Source: Candidatus Defluviicoccus seviourii
Lineage (GTDB): Bacteria; Pseudomonadota; Alphaproteobacteria; Rhodospirillales; Defluviicoccaceae
DNA length: 62,654 bases
NCBI GenBank assembly: GCA_900609035.2
Contig: UXAT02000013.1
Location: forward strand, 1 to 62,654
Direction of reading: 5' to 3'
Shown here: in pieces, positions 1-7,763 of the stretch
Position numbering within the stretch: position 1 is the stretch's first letter
How the letters are laid out: the number at the start of each line of letters is the position of its first letter
Notes under the pieces: model-generated
Database searches by the model: none
Told to the model about the DNA's origin: nothing
Seen by the model: the letters and a program-made list of their open reading frames with translations, nothing else
Made by a program: the position numbers and the translations under genes

Positions 1-145
1 TCGGCTGTGGACATGCCGCCGCGCTTGGACAACGCTGACGCGTTGCCCACATGCCCACAGCCGCACCAACAACAGCACCCCATTCTTATGTTATCGAAAG
101 AGGAGACGGTGCCGGCCTCCACCTAAGCAGCCCCATCCGGTGGTC

Positions 146-280
146 TCACAAGCCGGGACCACCGCTGATTGCCGTCGAAGGCGCCACCCCGAACCGCGCC
201 GCCGCTCCGCGGCAGCTCATCCCCGCATCAATCGCCGCCAACAGCCGCGTACGCAGATCCATCGAAAGAGGCTGACCCAT
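146..280 (-). pseudogene. IS630-type transposase N-terminal remnant
   Basis: The minus-strand reading has the helix-turn-helix start typical of IS630-family transposases: an opening like GQPLSMDLRTRLLAAIDAG, then a repeated-Ala segment and GVAPSTAI. After that the frame breaks and a stop follows; a one-base shift would continue as RWSRLVR, which is also IS630-like. No DDE catalytic part is present, so only about 45 codons of the gene remain. It lies at the outer edge of the plasmid-like segment and probably records an old insertion. Confidence rests on motif resemblance only. Confidence 0.5.
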
Positions 281-430
281 CCATAATGGCCTCCCTGCCC
301 AGCCAGCATCTTGAATCAGATTCGCACCCCCTTGTGAATCCCCAACGATTCCCACCGCTCAGAAACCGCTCTAGAACTATCGTGCCATTTCAATGTTATT
401 CTACTACATATACTGAGCGTAGCTTGGCGC

Positions 431-456
431 AAACAAAAAGCCCGCAAAGAGCGGGC
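431..456 (-). terminator. Rho-independent terminator after the CHC2 gene
   Basis: On the minus strand a GCCCGC stem, a five-base loop and GCGGGC are followed by TTTTTGTTT. The hairpin begins 15 bp past the stop codon at 471, so it would end transcription coming leftward through the primase-like gene and possibly the genes upstream of it. Confidence 0.75.
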
Positions 457-470
457 GAGGTGTATTGAGG

Positions 471-1061
471 CTATGGCTTGTCCGCGGCAACAGTTTCCGT
501 GGCCGCATCGGCGGTAAGGTTCTTCGGCAGCTTGAGGCCGTCATCGCCATAGCCGACGTAGCCGACCAGCAGGCCGTCGCGGTAGAGCGGGAACACCACC
601 CTGCCCCGCATCAGGCCCTTGGGCGCGTAGCCGATGCCGAGGGATTGTGCAGCTTCGGCAGCAAGGCCCAGGGCCTGCACGGCTTCGTGCGCATGCTGGA
701 GATAACCGAGGGGCTGGAACCCTTGGCAGGGTGCGGGGGTCTCCTTCTCCTTGCCCCCCTTGCTTGCGGCCGGGCCGCTCGCGGGAACGAGCTTGAAGTG
801 GTGGGCGATCGCGCCCGCCGCTTCGCGCATGCCGAGGTTCTTGATGTGGGAGACGAGGGCGATCAGGTCGCCGCCTTTCTTCGCCTCGTGGCAATAGAAC
901 GCACCCTTCGATGGCGTGATCACCAAGGCGCGCTCGGAACTCTCGCAAGCAGGGCACTTGCCGCGCAACTGCTCGCCATGACGTTTGAGGACGAGGCCAA
1001 GCATCGTGGCACTATCCTCGATGGCGACCTCTTGTTTGATCTGCTGAAAGTCAAGGAACAT
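471..1061 (-). CDS. CHC2 zinc-finger primase-like protein
   Basis: A 196-residue protein resembling the zinc-binding N-terminus of DnaG-type primases. Visible are CPAC near residues 36-39, then FYCH followed by KKGGDLIALV, the usual CHC2 arrangement (C-x2-C...C-H) before GGD. The second half (GYAPKGLMRGRVVFPLYRDG) resembles the entry to a TOPRIM-type core, but the acidic catalytic TOPRIM motifs are absent, so it is either a short accessory primase or a DNA-binding relic. The ATG at 1061 was chosen because GAGAGGAG precedes it; an in-frame extension to 1196 has no good ribosome site. It is the last gene of a leftward series and ends in a terminator. A role in element replication is inferred. 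Confidence 0.8.
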   Translation of the reverse strand: MFLDFQQIKQEVAIEDSATMLGLVLKRHGEQLRGKCPACESSERALVITPSKGAFYCHEAKKGGDLIALVSHIKNLGMREAAGAIAHHFKLVPASGPAASKGGKEKETPAPCQGFQPLGYLQHAHEAVQALGLAAEAAQSLGIGYAPKGLMRGRVVFPLYRDGLLVGYVGYGDDGLKLPKNLTADAATETVAADKP

Positions 1062-1098
1062 GAGGGGACTCCTCTCTGATGGCTTCCTCGCTAGTATA

Positions 1099-2016
1099 TC
1101 ATATCTTGCTAATACAAAACGGCGCCAGCCCTGCCCTGGCCCAGGGGCCGCTGTAGAGCTGATCCAGCACCTTCGGTGGCCGGAAGATGGTGGCAAACGC
1201 GCCCAGGCACTGGAACAGCATGAAGTTGTTGTAGCCCTTCTCGGCGATGTCGCCGGTGAGCTCCAGCAGGTTGCGCATCCGGCCGGGGGCGGTGGTGACG
1301 TTGAGCACCAGCATGCCGGCGGTGAGGCCCAAGGCCTGGCGATAGAGGCCTCTGCCGACGAACTCCCGGTACTGGCGGATGGTGCGCTCGTAGGTCTTGC
1401 GGTGCGCCTTCAAGTCGCTGGTCTGCTCGGTGGCGCGGTCAGCCTCGACGGCGAAGAACAGGTAGTTGCCGCCGAAGTCGAGGCCGAACAGCGCATCGGG
1501 GATGAGATCCGGCAGATCGGGGATTGCGAAGCGATTGGCGACACCGGCGCGGCCGAGGATCTCCGCCTGGCCGATAAAGCCAACCCCTTCCCGCTTCGCC
1601 GCCAGTGCGATCGAGGCGGTGATACTGGCGGTCATGTAGCGGTGCAGCCAGGCGCCGTTGGGCGCCGGCGCCTGTTCGCTCCACAGGCCGTGTTCGCTCA
1701 AGACTTGCTCGGAAGCCGGCGTGAGGTCATAGACCAGGTCGTTGGCGCGCGGATCAAGCGTGCGGGTCTGTTGCGGCGGCCGCTCCAGATAGGCACCGCC
1801 GTGCGGCGTGTCGGCCTCGTGGTAGAGATCGGTCAGCCGCCTGAGATCGGCGCGGTCGTTGCCGGGCGAGAAGGCCCGCAGGTAAGTCGAGGACAGCGGC
1901 CCATGCCGGTGCAGCTCTTCGAACCAGGCGAGATCGCGCCCGGTCGGCCGCACCAGCTTCCCCAGCGGTTGGCGGAGGAAGCGCGAGCGCCGGCCGAGAG
2001 TATCATGGGTGTTCAT
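1099..2016 (-). CDS. Replication-relaxation family-like protein
   Basis: About 305 residues resembling the replication-relaxation proteins found on plasmids and integrative elements. The N-terminal part (RPTGRDLAWFEELHRHGPLSSTYL) looks like a winged helix. The central part has the FGLDFGGNYLFFAVEADRAT segment, an acidic nuclease-like core with D and E residues, followed by a conserved K-rich helix (LKAHRKTYERTIRQYREF). The ATG at 2016 fits the start of similarity; upstream codons in the same frame are low-complexity Arg-rich and look non-coding. Its ribosome site is weak. It sits between the coupling-type ATPase genes and the primase-like gene, which supports a role in element DNA metabolism. 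Family assignment is by recall of sequence style, not a search. Confidence 0.65.
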   Translation of the reverse strand: MNTHDTLGRRSRFLRQPLGKLVRPTGRDLAWFEELHRHGPLSSTYLRAFSPGNDRADLRRLTDLYHEADTPHGGAYLERPPQQTRTLDPRANDLVYDLTPASEQVLSEHGLWSEQAPAPNGAWLHRYMTASITASIALAAKREGVGFIGQAEILGRAGVANRFAIPDLPDLIPDALFGLDFGGNYLFFAVEADRATEQTSDLKAHRKTYERTIRQYREFVGRGLYRQALGLTAGMLVLNVTTAPGRMRNLLELTGDIAEKGYNNFMLFQCLGAFATIFRPPKVLDQLYSGPWARAGLAPFCISKI

Positions 2017-2039
2017 AGGCAAAGAGGGACGCGGGCGGC

Positions 2040-2267
2040 TCAGAAGACGCGGAGGATCACCTTCTGGTGATAGCCGGCGAGCGAGACCACCAGCTGACCG
2101 CCGAGTTTCTCCGCGCACATGGCGAGAAGCGGGTTCGCCTCGCTGCGACAGACCGCGTCGCAATAGACGAGGTGCTTGGAGCCGTCGGCCAAGTGCACGA
2201 CTCCCGTCCACGGTCTGGCGAGCGACGTGATCGTGCTGCCTTCCCGGCTCCACGGCTGAACAGACAT
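2040..2267 (-). CDS. Small hypothetical protein
   Basis: A 75-residue protein, beginning MSVQPWSREG and ending QKVILRVF, that I do not recognise. GGGAGAG stands seven bases before the ATG at 2267, a good ribosome site that decides the start. The content (TGVVHLADGSKHLVYCDAVC) suggests a compact beta-rich fold. It lies 23 bp upstream of the replication-relaxation gene on the same strand, so co-transcription is likely. Confidence 0.6.
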   Translation of the reverse strand: MSVQPWSREGSTITSLARPWTGVVHLADGSKHLVYCDAVCRSEANPLLAMCAEKLGGQLVVSLAGYHQKVILRVF

Positions 2268-2403
2268 CGGAACTCTCCCTGCAATGAAACGATGCGGGGA
2301 ATCATGGGAAGGGAGTGGTTTGAAGTAAAGGTGCGCCATGTTCAGCGATGTGTTCCAATAGAACGGCTGAACACCTATGGCATCATATCACGTTTCGTTA
2401 CCG

Positions 2404-4524
2404 TCACCACTTTCTGGCCGGTGTGGTGTCGATCGTGTCTTGGCTGGGCAGGATTGCAGCGGTGGGAACCGACGCCGGCGGCGGCAGCGCTGCCGGTGGC
2501 GAATGCGTCACCCGCGCACGGTTGTCTTTCAGGAAGGCCGCATACGCCTCCTCGCTCATCATCTCCTGCCGGTCCAGGCGCCCGGCATCGACGGGGATGG
2601 AGACGGCTTCCGAAGTGACGCCACGGATGTAGGTGGCAAAGCGCAGCTTCGGCTGGGCGAGGATGAAGTCGGCGCTGGTGCGCAGATCGGGCGCGAGCGC
2701 ACGGGCGTCCGCCATCGACACCCCGGACGCCATCTTGATCGCGGTGTTCGCCGCCAGCGAGGCCCGTAACCCCGAGCTGCACTGATCCAGATACTGATGC
2801 GCGAAGACGCAGCCGAGCTTGTACTTGCGCACCTGGGTCAACAGGTCGTCGATGTTCTGATCGAAGTACTCGGCCGCCTCGTCGATGACGAGAAAGGCCG
2901 GTGTCCGCTCGTCTTCGGGCTGCGAGGCCCGCTCCAGCACCGCTTGCAGGACGAGGGCGATGAGGATGCGGCCGAAGTGCGGCGAGGCGCCCTTGAGGTA
3001 GTCCTTGGCGGTGTCGATGAGGATCACCGAGCCACGATTGAGTTCGCTGAAGAGGTCGAGCTTGGTTTGCTCGGCGGTGAACAGGCGCTGCAGGGTCGGG
3101 TTCTCAAAGATGGCGTTGAGGCGATAGCGCACCTGCTCCTTGGTCTGCTGGAAGGTCTTGGACTGGAAGTCGCGCTCGAAGAAGTTCCGCTGGATCGGCG
3201 GCAGGGCGGCAACCGCGGGGAGATAAGGAGTGATGTCGTCCAACAGCGCCAGCATGTCCAAGAGCGTCGCGTTGCGGCCCATGCTCTGCGGCAGGGTGAT
3301 CAACAGCCGCGAGATGAAGCGGAAGAACACGCTCTGCTTGGCGGTGAGATCGGCGCCGACGATGCCGGAGAACAGGTAGTCAAGCGTCTCGATCGCACCC
3401 GCCACCACCTGCTCGCGTGCGGCCTCGTCGTAAGACGACAGCCGCTTTAAGTCGAAGACGTTGATCGAGAGCGCCTGCAGCTCGCGCGGGGAGACCAGCA
3501 GTCGGCGCCATGGCTCGTCGGACAGGCGGGACAGCTTGTTGATGAGATCGCCCTGGCTGTCCACCACCACCACGCCGGTCTGGTAGCTCTGGATGTGATG
3601 CAGGATGAGCGCGGAGAGGAACTGGGTCTTCCCTGCCCCGGTGCCGCCGATCACGTGCATGTGACCGAAGAAGGTCTCGCGGCTGACGCCGATCGTCGTC
3701 GGCTTCAGCAACGCGTCGTAGAAGGGCGTGTCCCTGAGGTAGGTCTCGATGCCGGCTTGCACCGAGAGCCCGCTGCGCGCAAACGGGATCGGCTGTCGGC
3801 TGGTTTCCACGTCGGGGTCGATGCCCGAGAAGGCCAAGGTGTTGCGGGCGATCGTGGCGGCGACGGTGCGGAACAGGCCGATCCGCTCATACTCGGCAAC
3901 GGTCTCGAAGATGTGGATGAGGGTCGCGCGGGGATTGGGCAGCAACGCGTAATAGGGAGCGGTGAACAGGTCGTCCCACGTCGGCTCCCACGGCGCGACA
4001 CACGGCCGCAGTAGCTCCACCAGGGCTTCGACCAGTTCCTGTTCGTGTTGCGCGTGGTTGGCCAAAAATTTTTCCTGCTCGCGCAGAGTGTTGCGCACGT
4101 AGACCGCATCGGCCAACGGCAGGGCCTTCCAGTCCGGCTTCTCAAGGCGGAACAGGTAGTCCTCCTCGGCCACCAGGGCCGCGACGATCTCTGCCATCGG
4201 TGTATCGTAGGGGATGACGATGCGGTCGGAGACGGCCTGGAAGATGCGCCCCGGCCCTTCGCTGTCCCATTCGGCGAAGCGGCGGCTGACGCGTTCATAG
4301 AGCGCGTCGCCCTCGGCGTCCTGTTGGGTGATATTGAGCGGCGCCCGGTTGCGGAAGAGCGCGATGAAGACGAAGACCGCGCCGGCTGCGATCGCACCGC
4401 CGACGATGAGGAGCGGAACGCCGACGAAGAGAAGAAAGGCGAACCCAGCGGCAGCCGCAATCGAGACGACGACCTGGGTACCGGGGTCTTTCTTTCCTTT
4501 GAAGACGTAGAACGTGTCGCCCAT
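2404..4524 (-). CDS. TraG/VirD4-like membrane-anchored P-loop ATPase (first of two)
   Basis: A 706-residue protein with two hydrophobic helices near residues 18-57, a long helical segment, then a RecA-like motor. Walker A is GGTGAGKT at about 293-300, and VVVVDSQGD follows near 318-326. A later AFLVIDEAAEYF block is Walker B. The FAHQYLDQ segment matches the TraM-recognition region of TraD/TraG coupling proteins. Family members pump DNA to a secretion channel or across a septum; which applies here is unknown because no mating-pore genes are in view. Its ATG overlaps the stop of the upstream gene by one base (TGATG), so the two are translationally coupled. The C-terminus is proline/alanine-rich. 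Confidence 0.85.
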   Translation of the reverse strand: MGDTFYVFKGKKDPGTQVVVSIAAAAGFAFLLFVGVPLLIVGGAIAAGAVFVFIALFRNRAPLNITQQDAEGDALYERVSRRFAEWDSEGPGRIFQAVSDRIVIPYDTPMAEIVAALVAEEDYLFRLEKPDWKALPLADAVYVRNTLREQEKFLANHAQHEQELVEALVELLRPCVAPWEPTWDDLFTAPYYALLPNPRATLIHIFETVAEYERIGLFRTVAATIARNTLAFSGIDPDVETSRQPIPFARSGLSVQAGIETYLRDTPFYDALLKPTTIGVSRETFFGHMHVIGGTGAGKTQFLSALILHHIQSYQTGVVVVDSQGDLINKLSRLSDEPWRRLLVSPRELQALSINVFDLKRLSSYDEAAREQVVAGAIETLDYLFSGIVGADLTAKQSVFFRFISRLLITLPQSMGRNATLLDMLALLDDITPYLPAVAALPPIQRNFFERDFQSKTFQQTKEQVRYRLNAIFENPTLQRLFTAEQTKLDLFSELNRGSVILIDTAKDYLKGASPHFGRILIALVLQAVLERASQPEDERTPAFLVIDEAAEYFDQNIDDLLTQVRKYKLGCVFAHQYLDQCSSGLRASLAANTAIKMASGVSMADARALAPDLRTSADFILAQPKLRFATYIRGVTSEAVSIPVDAGRLDRQEMMSEEAYAAFLKDNRARVTHSPPAALPPPASVPTAAILPSQDTIDTTPARKW

Positions 4525-4928
4525 CAGTAGGTCTTGAGGATTTCACGGCCGTCGAAGCCGTCAGCGATCTCCAAGAACAACTTGGCCTGGGTGCAGGCTT
4601 CGTCCATCGCCTGCTCGGCGGCGAGCAACTCGTCGAGGCTCTTGAGTTCGATGTGATGCCCTTGCCCAAGGGAATCGAGCGTGATCCTCAGCGAAAGTCC
4701 GGCAGCGATGCTGTGCAACATGCTGCTGAGAAAGCCACGGCCATCGTGTGCCGCAGCCAAGTGCGCCTTGCGCTTCTCGCTCTCGTAAACGAGCACGTAG
4801 CCGAGATTGTACTTAATGATCTTGGCCTGCTCTTCGGCCGTGTACTGGGCACGCGCGTCGACGCAGAAAACGACCGACTTGGCGATCAGACCCGCGGTCT
4901 TCTGCGAACGGATGATATGAAGCTGCAT
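4524..4928 (-). CDS. Conserved-looking small protein between the two ATPases
   Basis: A 134-residue protein (MQLHIIRSQKTAGLIAKS...) I cannot assign. The N-terminal half looks beta/alpha (VVFCVDARAQYTAEEQAKIIKYNLGYVLVYES) and the C-terminal half is acidic helical (LDELLAAEQAMDEACTQAKLF). The ATG at 4928 follows a purine-rich AAGGGGGGG. It starts just 15 bp after the stop of one ATPase gene and overlaps the start of the other, so it is almost certainly expressed with them and may be a cofactor of these motors. That partner role is inference from position only. Confidence 0.65.
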   Translation of the reverse strand: MQLHIIRSQKTAGLIAKSVVFCVDARAQYTAEEQAKIIKYNLGYVLVYESEKRKAHLAAAHDGRGFLSSMLHSIAAGLSLRITLDSLGQGHHIELKSLDELLAAEQAMDEACTQAKLFLEIADGFDGREILKTY

Positions 4929-4942
4929 GATCAGTCCCCCCC

Positions 4943-6217
4943 TTATCTCCACAATAATTTTTTATTAGGCCTCCGTTTGGGGGCGCTGTCAAGCCTGTTC
5001 ATGAAGGCGGCCAGGCGCGCCTCGACGTCGCCTGCCGGCCGGGCGTAGCGGTGGCGGCTATGCGCGCGGATCGCGCTCACCTTCGGATAGGATGGCGCAT
5101 CGGTTTGCGGCATCACGAGATGGTGGGTGCCGCCGTTGCGGCTGAGCGCTGTATGCGGCGCCAGCTGCTCCAAGGCCGGATGCTCCTTATTCAGCCCGAA
5201 CTCGCGGGCGAGAACGTCCGCGTCGCTGGTGCCGACGCGGAAGGCGACGGTGGTGCCGACGGTGCCTAACAGCGCCGAGCGCAGCGCCGGGCTGAGCTGG
5301 TCGAGGTACTGGTGCGCCAGCACGAGCGAGACGTTGAACTTGCGGATGCCGGACAGCATCTCGACCAGCGTCTCGGCGCCGAACTGGTGGCACTCGTCGA
5401 TGTAGAGGTGGAACGGGCGGCTGTTCGAGAGTGCACCTAAGTGAATCTGCGACAGCAGGAGCGAGCCGATCAGCGACGCCTTGCGGATGCCGAGCTCGCC
5501 TTGCGCCAGCGAGACGATGAGGATCTTGCCGGCGAAGATGTCGGCAATGCGCAAGCGCGACTTCGGCTGGCCGATGATGTTGCGCAGGCTGGGATCGGCG
5601 ATCAGCGCGCCGATCTTGTTGAGCGTTGAGAGCGTGCGCTCGCGCTGCTCGCGCTCGGGCATGTGGCGTTCGAAGTCGCTGGCCCAGAAATCGCGGATCA
5701 GCGGATCGCGCACGTGGCTCAAAACCTGGCGCCGGTATGCGGGCGCGGTGAGGAGGAACTTCAAGCCCACCAGCGTGCCGTCCGGCACTTCCAACAGCGC
5801 CGCAATGCCGTTGTAGAGGAACTGTTCCAGCTGCGGCCCCCACGACGACGCCCACAGGCTGCGGAAGCTGTCGACCAACGACGAGGCGACGAACGGCATG
5901 CGCTCGCGGGCAATGTTGTGCAGCGGGTTGAACCCGATCGGGAACCGGCGATCGGCGGGATCGAACACGATGACGTCGCGCCGCCTATCCGGCGGCACGT
6001 GTTTGAGGATCTCGGCCGCACTGTGGCCGTGCGGATCGAAGAAGGCGATCGCCTCGCCATTCAAGATATCGTCGATCGCCCAGCGTTCGAGCGCGGTGCT
6101 CTTCCCCACCCCCGACTTGCCGATGACGTGGGTATGGGTAAACCGCCGCTCGTTGACGATCGGTGTGCCGTCCTCTTGTTTGAGGAAGGGGTTGGATATT
6201 GTGAGTCCGAGTTCCAT
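4943..6217 (-). CDS. TraG/VirD4-like P-loop ATPase (second of two)
   Basis: About 424 residues from the ATG at 6217 (MELGLTISNPFLKQ). In-frame starts at 6235 and 6247 are possible, and the open frame runs up to a TTG at 6334; none has a strong ribosome site. Walker A is GKSGVGKST, and Walker B-like AFFDPHGH follows. Later come FHLYIDECHQF and LVLAHQYLDQL, the latter almost identical to the AHQYLDQ motif of the companion ATPase. Unlike the companion it has no N-terminal membrane helices, so it is probably soluble. The family covers coupling proteins and HerA/VirB4-like DNA motors. The C-terminal tail is basic (PKRRPNKKLLWR). Two such motors in one short operon is unusual. Confidence 0.82.
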   Translation of the reverse strand: MELGLTISNPFLKQEDGTPIVNERRFTHTHVIGKSGVGKSTALERWAIDDILNGEAIAFFDPHGHSAAEILKHVPPDRRRDVIVFDPADRRFPIGFNPLHNIARERMPFVASSLVDSFRSLWASSWGPQLEQFLYNGIAALLEVPDGTLVGLKFLLTAPAYRRQVLSHVRDPLIRDFWASDFERHMPEREQRERTLSTLNKIGALIADPSLRNIIGQPKSRLRIADIFAGKILIVSLAQGELGIRKASLIGSLLLSQIHLGALSNSRPFHLYIDECHQFGAETLVEMLSGIRKFNVSLVLAHQYLDQLSPALRSALLGTVGTTVAFRVGTSDADVLAREFGLNKEHPALEQLAPHTALSRNGGTHHLVMPQTDAPSYPKVSAIRAHSRHRYARPAGDVEARLAAFMNRLDSAPKRRPNKKLLWR

Positions 6218-6618
6218 CCCAAGGCAGGACCGCATCGCCGCACCCATCGCCTTGCCGTATGGGAGGATGCCGTATGGGGTCCTGCCGTCGAAGGAACCTC
6301 TGCTGCCAGTATAGCAGGTCCGGTTCCGCACCAAGTTCGTCGTTGGTGCGTGAGCGCCACGACCCCATGCGGTTCACCCGAGCAAAGGCCGTTGGCTGCG
6401 GCGTTTGCGACGTGGCGGCAGCGCTCATGGATTGAGCGGGAAGCGCATGGGGTCGTGGCGAGGAGCCCGACGAACTTGTGTGCGGAATGTGTTGCAATGT
6501 TCCGCTATTTGCGCGGATACGCGCCCGCGGAAGATGTGGATACATGGCATGTACGTATCATCCACATGCCGTATCCACCTAAAAAGAGGCAGGGCCTCTC
6601 GACCCTGCCAGCGCTCCG

Positions 6619-6816
6619 TCAGGAGCGGTCGGTGGGATTATCGCGCTTGGCGATCCGTGCTTTCAGCCACTCCATCACCTCGTCTTCAACCCAGCCCACC
6701 CGGCACTGACCGAGCTTCACTCGGCGAGGGAAGTCGCCCCGTGCCTCCAGGCGGGCGATGTGCTGGGGCGAGTAGAGCACCAGGTCACGGATCTGCTTCT
6801 TCGATAAGAGCCGCAT
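6619..6816 (-). CDS. AlpA-family excisionase-like regulator
   Basis: A 65-residue protein with the MerR/excisionase-type winged helix of the AlpA family: RLLSKKQIRDLVLYSPQHIARLEARGDFPRR, then VGWVEDEVMEWL. AlpA proteins activate or direct excision of integrated phage and island elements. The ATG at 6816 is preceded by AGGAG at eight bases; a GTG nine bases upstream overlaps that site and is less likely. It stands alone between the ATPase operon and the replication-like region. No integrase gene is visible within this window's first 9 kb, so its partner may be elsewhere. Confidence 0.85.
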   Translation of the reverse strand: MRLLSKKQIRDLVLYSPQHIARLEARGDFPRRVKLGQCRVGWVEDEVMEWLKARIAKRDNPTDRS

Positions 6817-6960
6817 CGCGGACACTCCTGTTAGGGAGCATCGCGATGCCCCGAGGTTAACGATGCCTCAGGCGGGGAAAAGCGTAGCGCGGGTGACGGC
6901 CGCGCTGCAAGCGCGGAGGCCCCTAAGCGGGGCGGTCGGGCGCGCGCCGGCGTTGGCCGC

Positions 6961-7245
6961 TTAGCGATCGGTATCCTCGTCGGCGAGCGCGTCGATGAAG
7001 GCCGCGAGCGGTTGTCCCTTGCCGGCACGGTCCTCGGCAGCGCTCTCGGCGAGGGTCCGATTGACCTTAGGCGTCCAACAGCTCCAGGAAGTCCTCGAAG
7101 TCGTCACTATCCAGCATCGCCGCCACCGGCAGGCGGCCTGTCGTCGCGTCAAAATCAAAGCGTCCGCAAGCTGAGTATTTTTGTTCTCTATATTTTTATT
7201 CTCTATATTCTTAGTGTGCCATTTTGGCATCTCTAGACCGGACAA
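6961..7245 (-). pseudogene. Frameshifted tail of the initiator-like gene, with short repeats
   Basis: Minus-strand frames here carry pieces that would follow on from the initiator-like gene: PEVPIWHF in one frame, then GTSRSAKLSGLEMPKWHTKN in another, and a twice-repeated NIENK. The reading changes frame at least twice and no single open frame joins them. The stretch ends in an acidic segment (ALADEDTDR). I read it as a decayed 3' extension, or as non-coding repeat DNA whose repeats mimic peptide repeats. 6817-6960 shows nothing else. Confidence 0.4.
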
Positions 7246-7272
7246 TTTGGCACTTCTAGAAGTGCCAAATTG
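7243..7272. repeat. Perfect 30-bp palindrome with iteron-like copies
   Basis: The dyad is centred on TCTAGA, each arm reading CAATTTGGCACTTCT. Partial copies follow on both sides: AATTGGCACTTC at 7268-7279, GTGCCATTTTGGCA at 7216-7229 and CTCTAGA at 7231-7237. The cluster sits at the 3' end of a replication-initiator-like gene next to an AT-rich run (7178-7212). Repeats next to AT-rich DNA are what plasmid origins look like. An origin role is inferred. Confidence 0.6.
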
Positions 7273-7277
7273 GCACT

Positions 7278-7655
7278 TCAGGATTGGCCACGCTGCTTGT
7301 TGGCCGTGACCTTGAGGTTGAGCTCGTAGAGATTGGGCCGGCCCTGTCCGCGGCGCTTGATGACGACGAAGTGGTTTTCTTCAAGCTCGTGGATGAAGCG
7401 GACGACGCTGCGCAGGCCCGCTCCCATGTCCTTTGCGAGGCGCTCCTGGCCGGGAAAGCAATAATCGTTCTGCCAGGCGTAGGAGAGCAGCATGGCGTAG
7501 GCGAGCTTCGCTCCCGGCGACAGCTGATCGGACTTGAGCACATGGTTGGGCACTTGCGTGAAGCCGCGCGCACTCAACACGTCGGCGCCTTTCAGAATGA
7601 TATTCTTCTCTTTGAGCAGGTCGCCGATCGGCGCCATGGTGTTGAAGCGTTGCAT
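7278..7655 (-). CDS. Winged-helix replication-initiator-like protein
   Basis: About 125 residues with a helix-turn-helix of the HTH_36 type seen in plasmid and phage initiators: FTQVPNHVLKSDQLSPGAKLAYAMLLSYAW, then FPGQERLAKDMGAGLRSVVRFIHELEENHFV and a basic wing RRGQGRPNLYELNL. The ATG at 7655 has GGAGG only two bases away; alternatives are ATG 7637 and ATG 7733. The last would leave only 30 bp to the divergent gene. The protein ends at QRGQS just before the palindrome cluster, where relatives I recall run on, so this copy may be truncated by frameshift. Confidence 0.7.
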   Translation of the reverse strand: MQRFNTMAPIGDLLKEKNIILKGADVLSARGFTQVPNHVLKSDQLSPGAKLAYAMLLSYAWQNDYCFPGQERLAKDMGAGLRSVVRFIHELEENHFVVIKRRGQGRPNLYELNLKVTANKQRGQS

Positions 7656-7763
7656 CGCCTCCAGTATATCATACTCAGCGGTCAGCAAGTAGGCGTCCAG
7701 CCTGTGGAAAACTTTCCCTCCCTCCCCTTGCATTTATTTTCATTTCGCCGACAATGGACGGGT

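Noticed and set aside
1093..1103. AGTATATCATA also present at 7662-7672, considered as a shared operator
   Set aside because: An 11-base match is expected by chance several times in 8 kb, and the two sites sit differently relative to the starts.
1099..2253. Longer form of the replication-relaxation gene starting at 2253
   Set aside because: The added part overlaps the 75-residue gene antiparallel in reading sense (another frame of the same strand) and is Arg-rich without features; ATG 2016 fits better.
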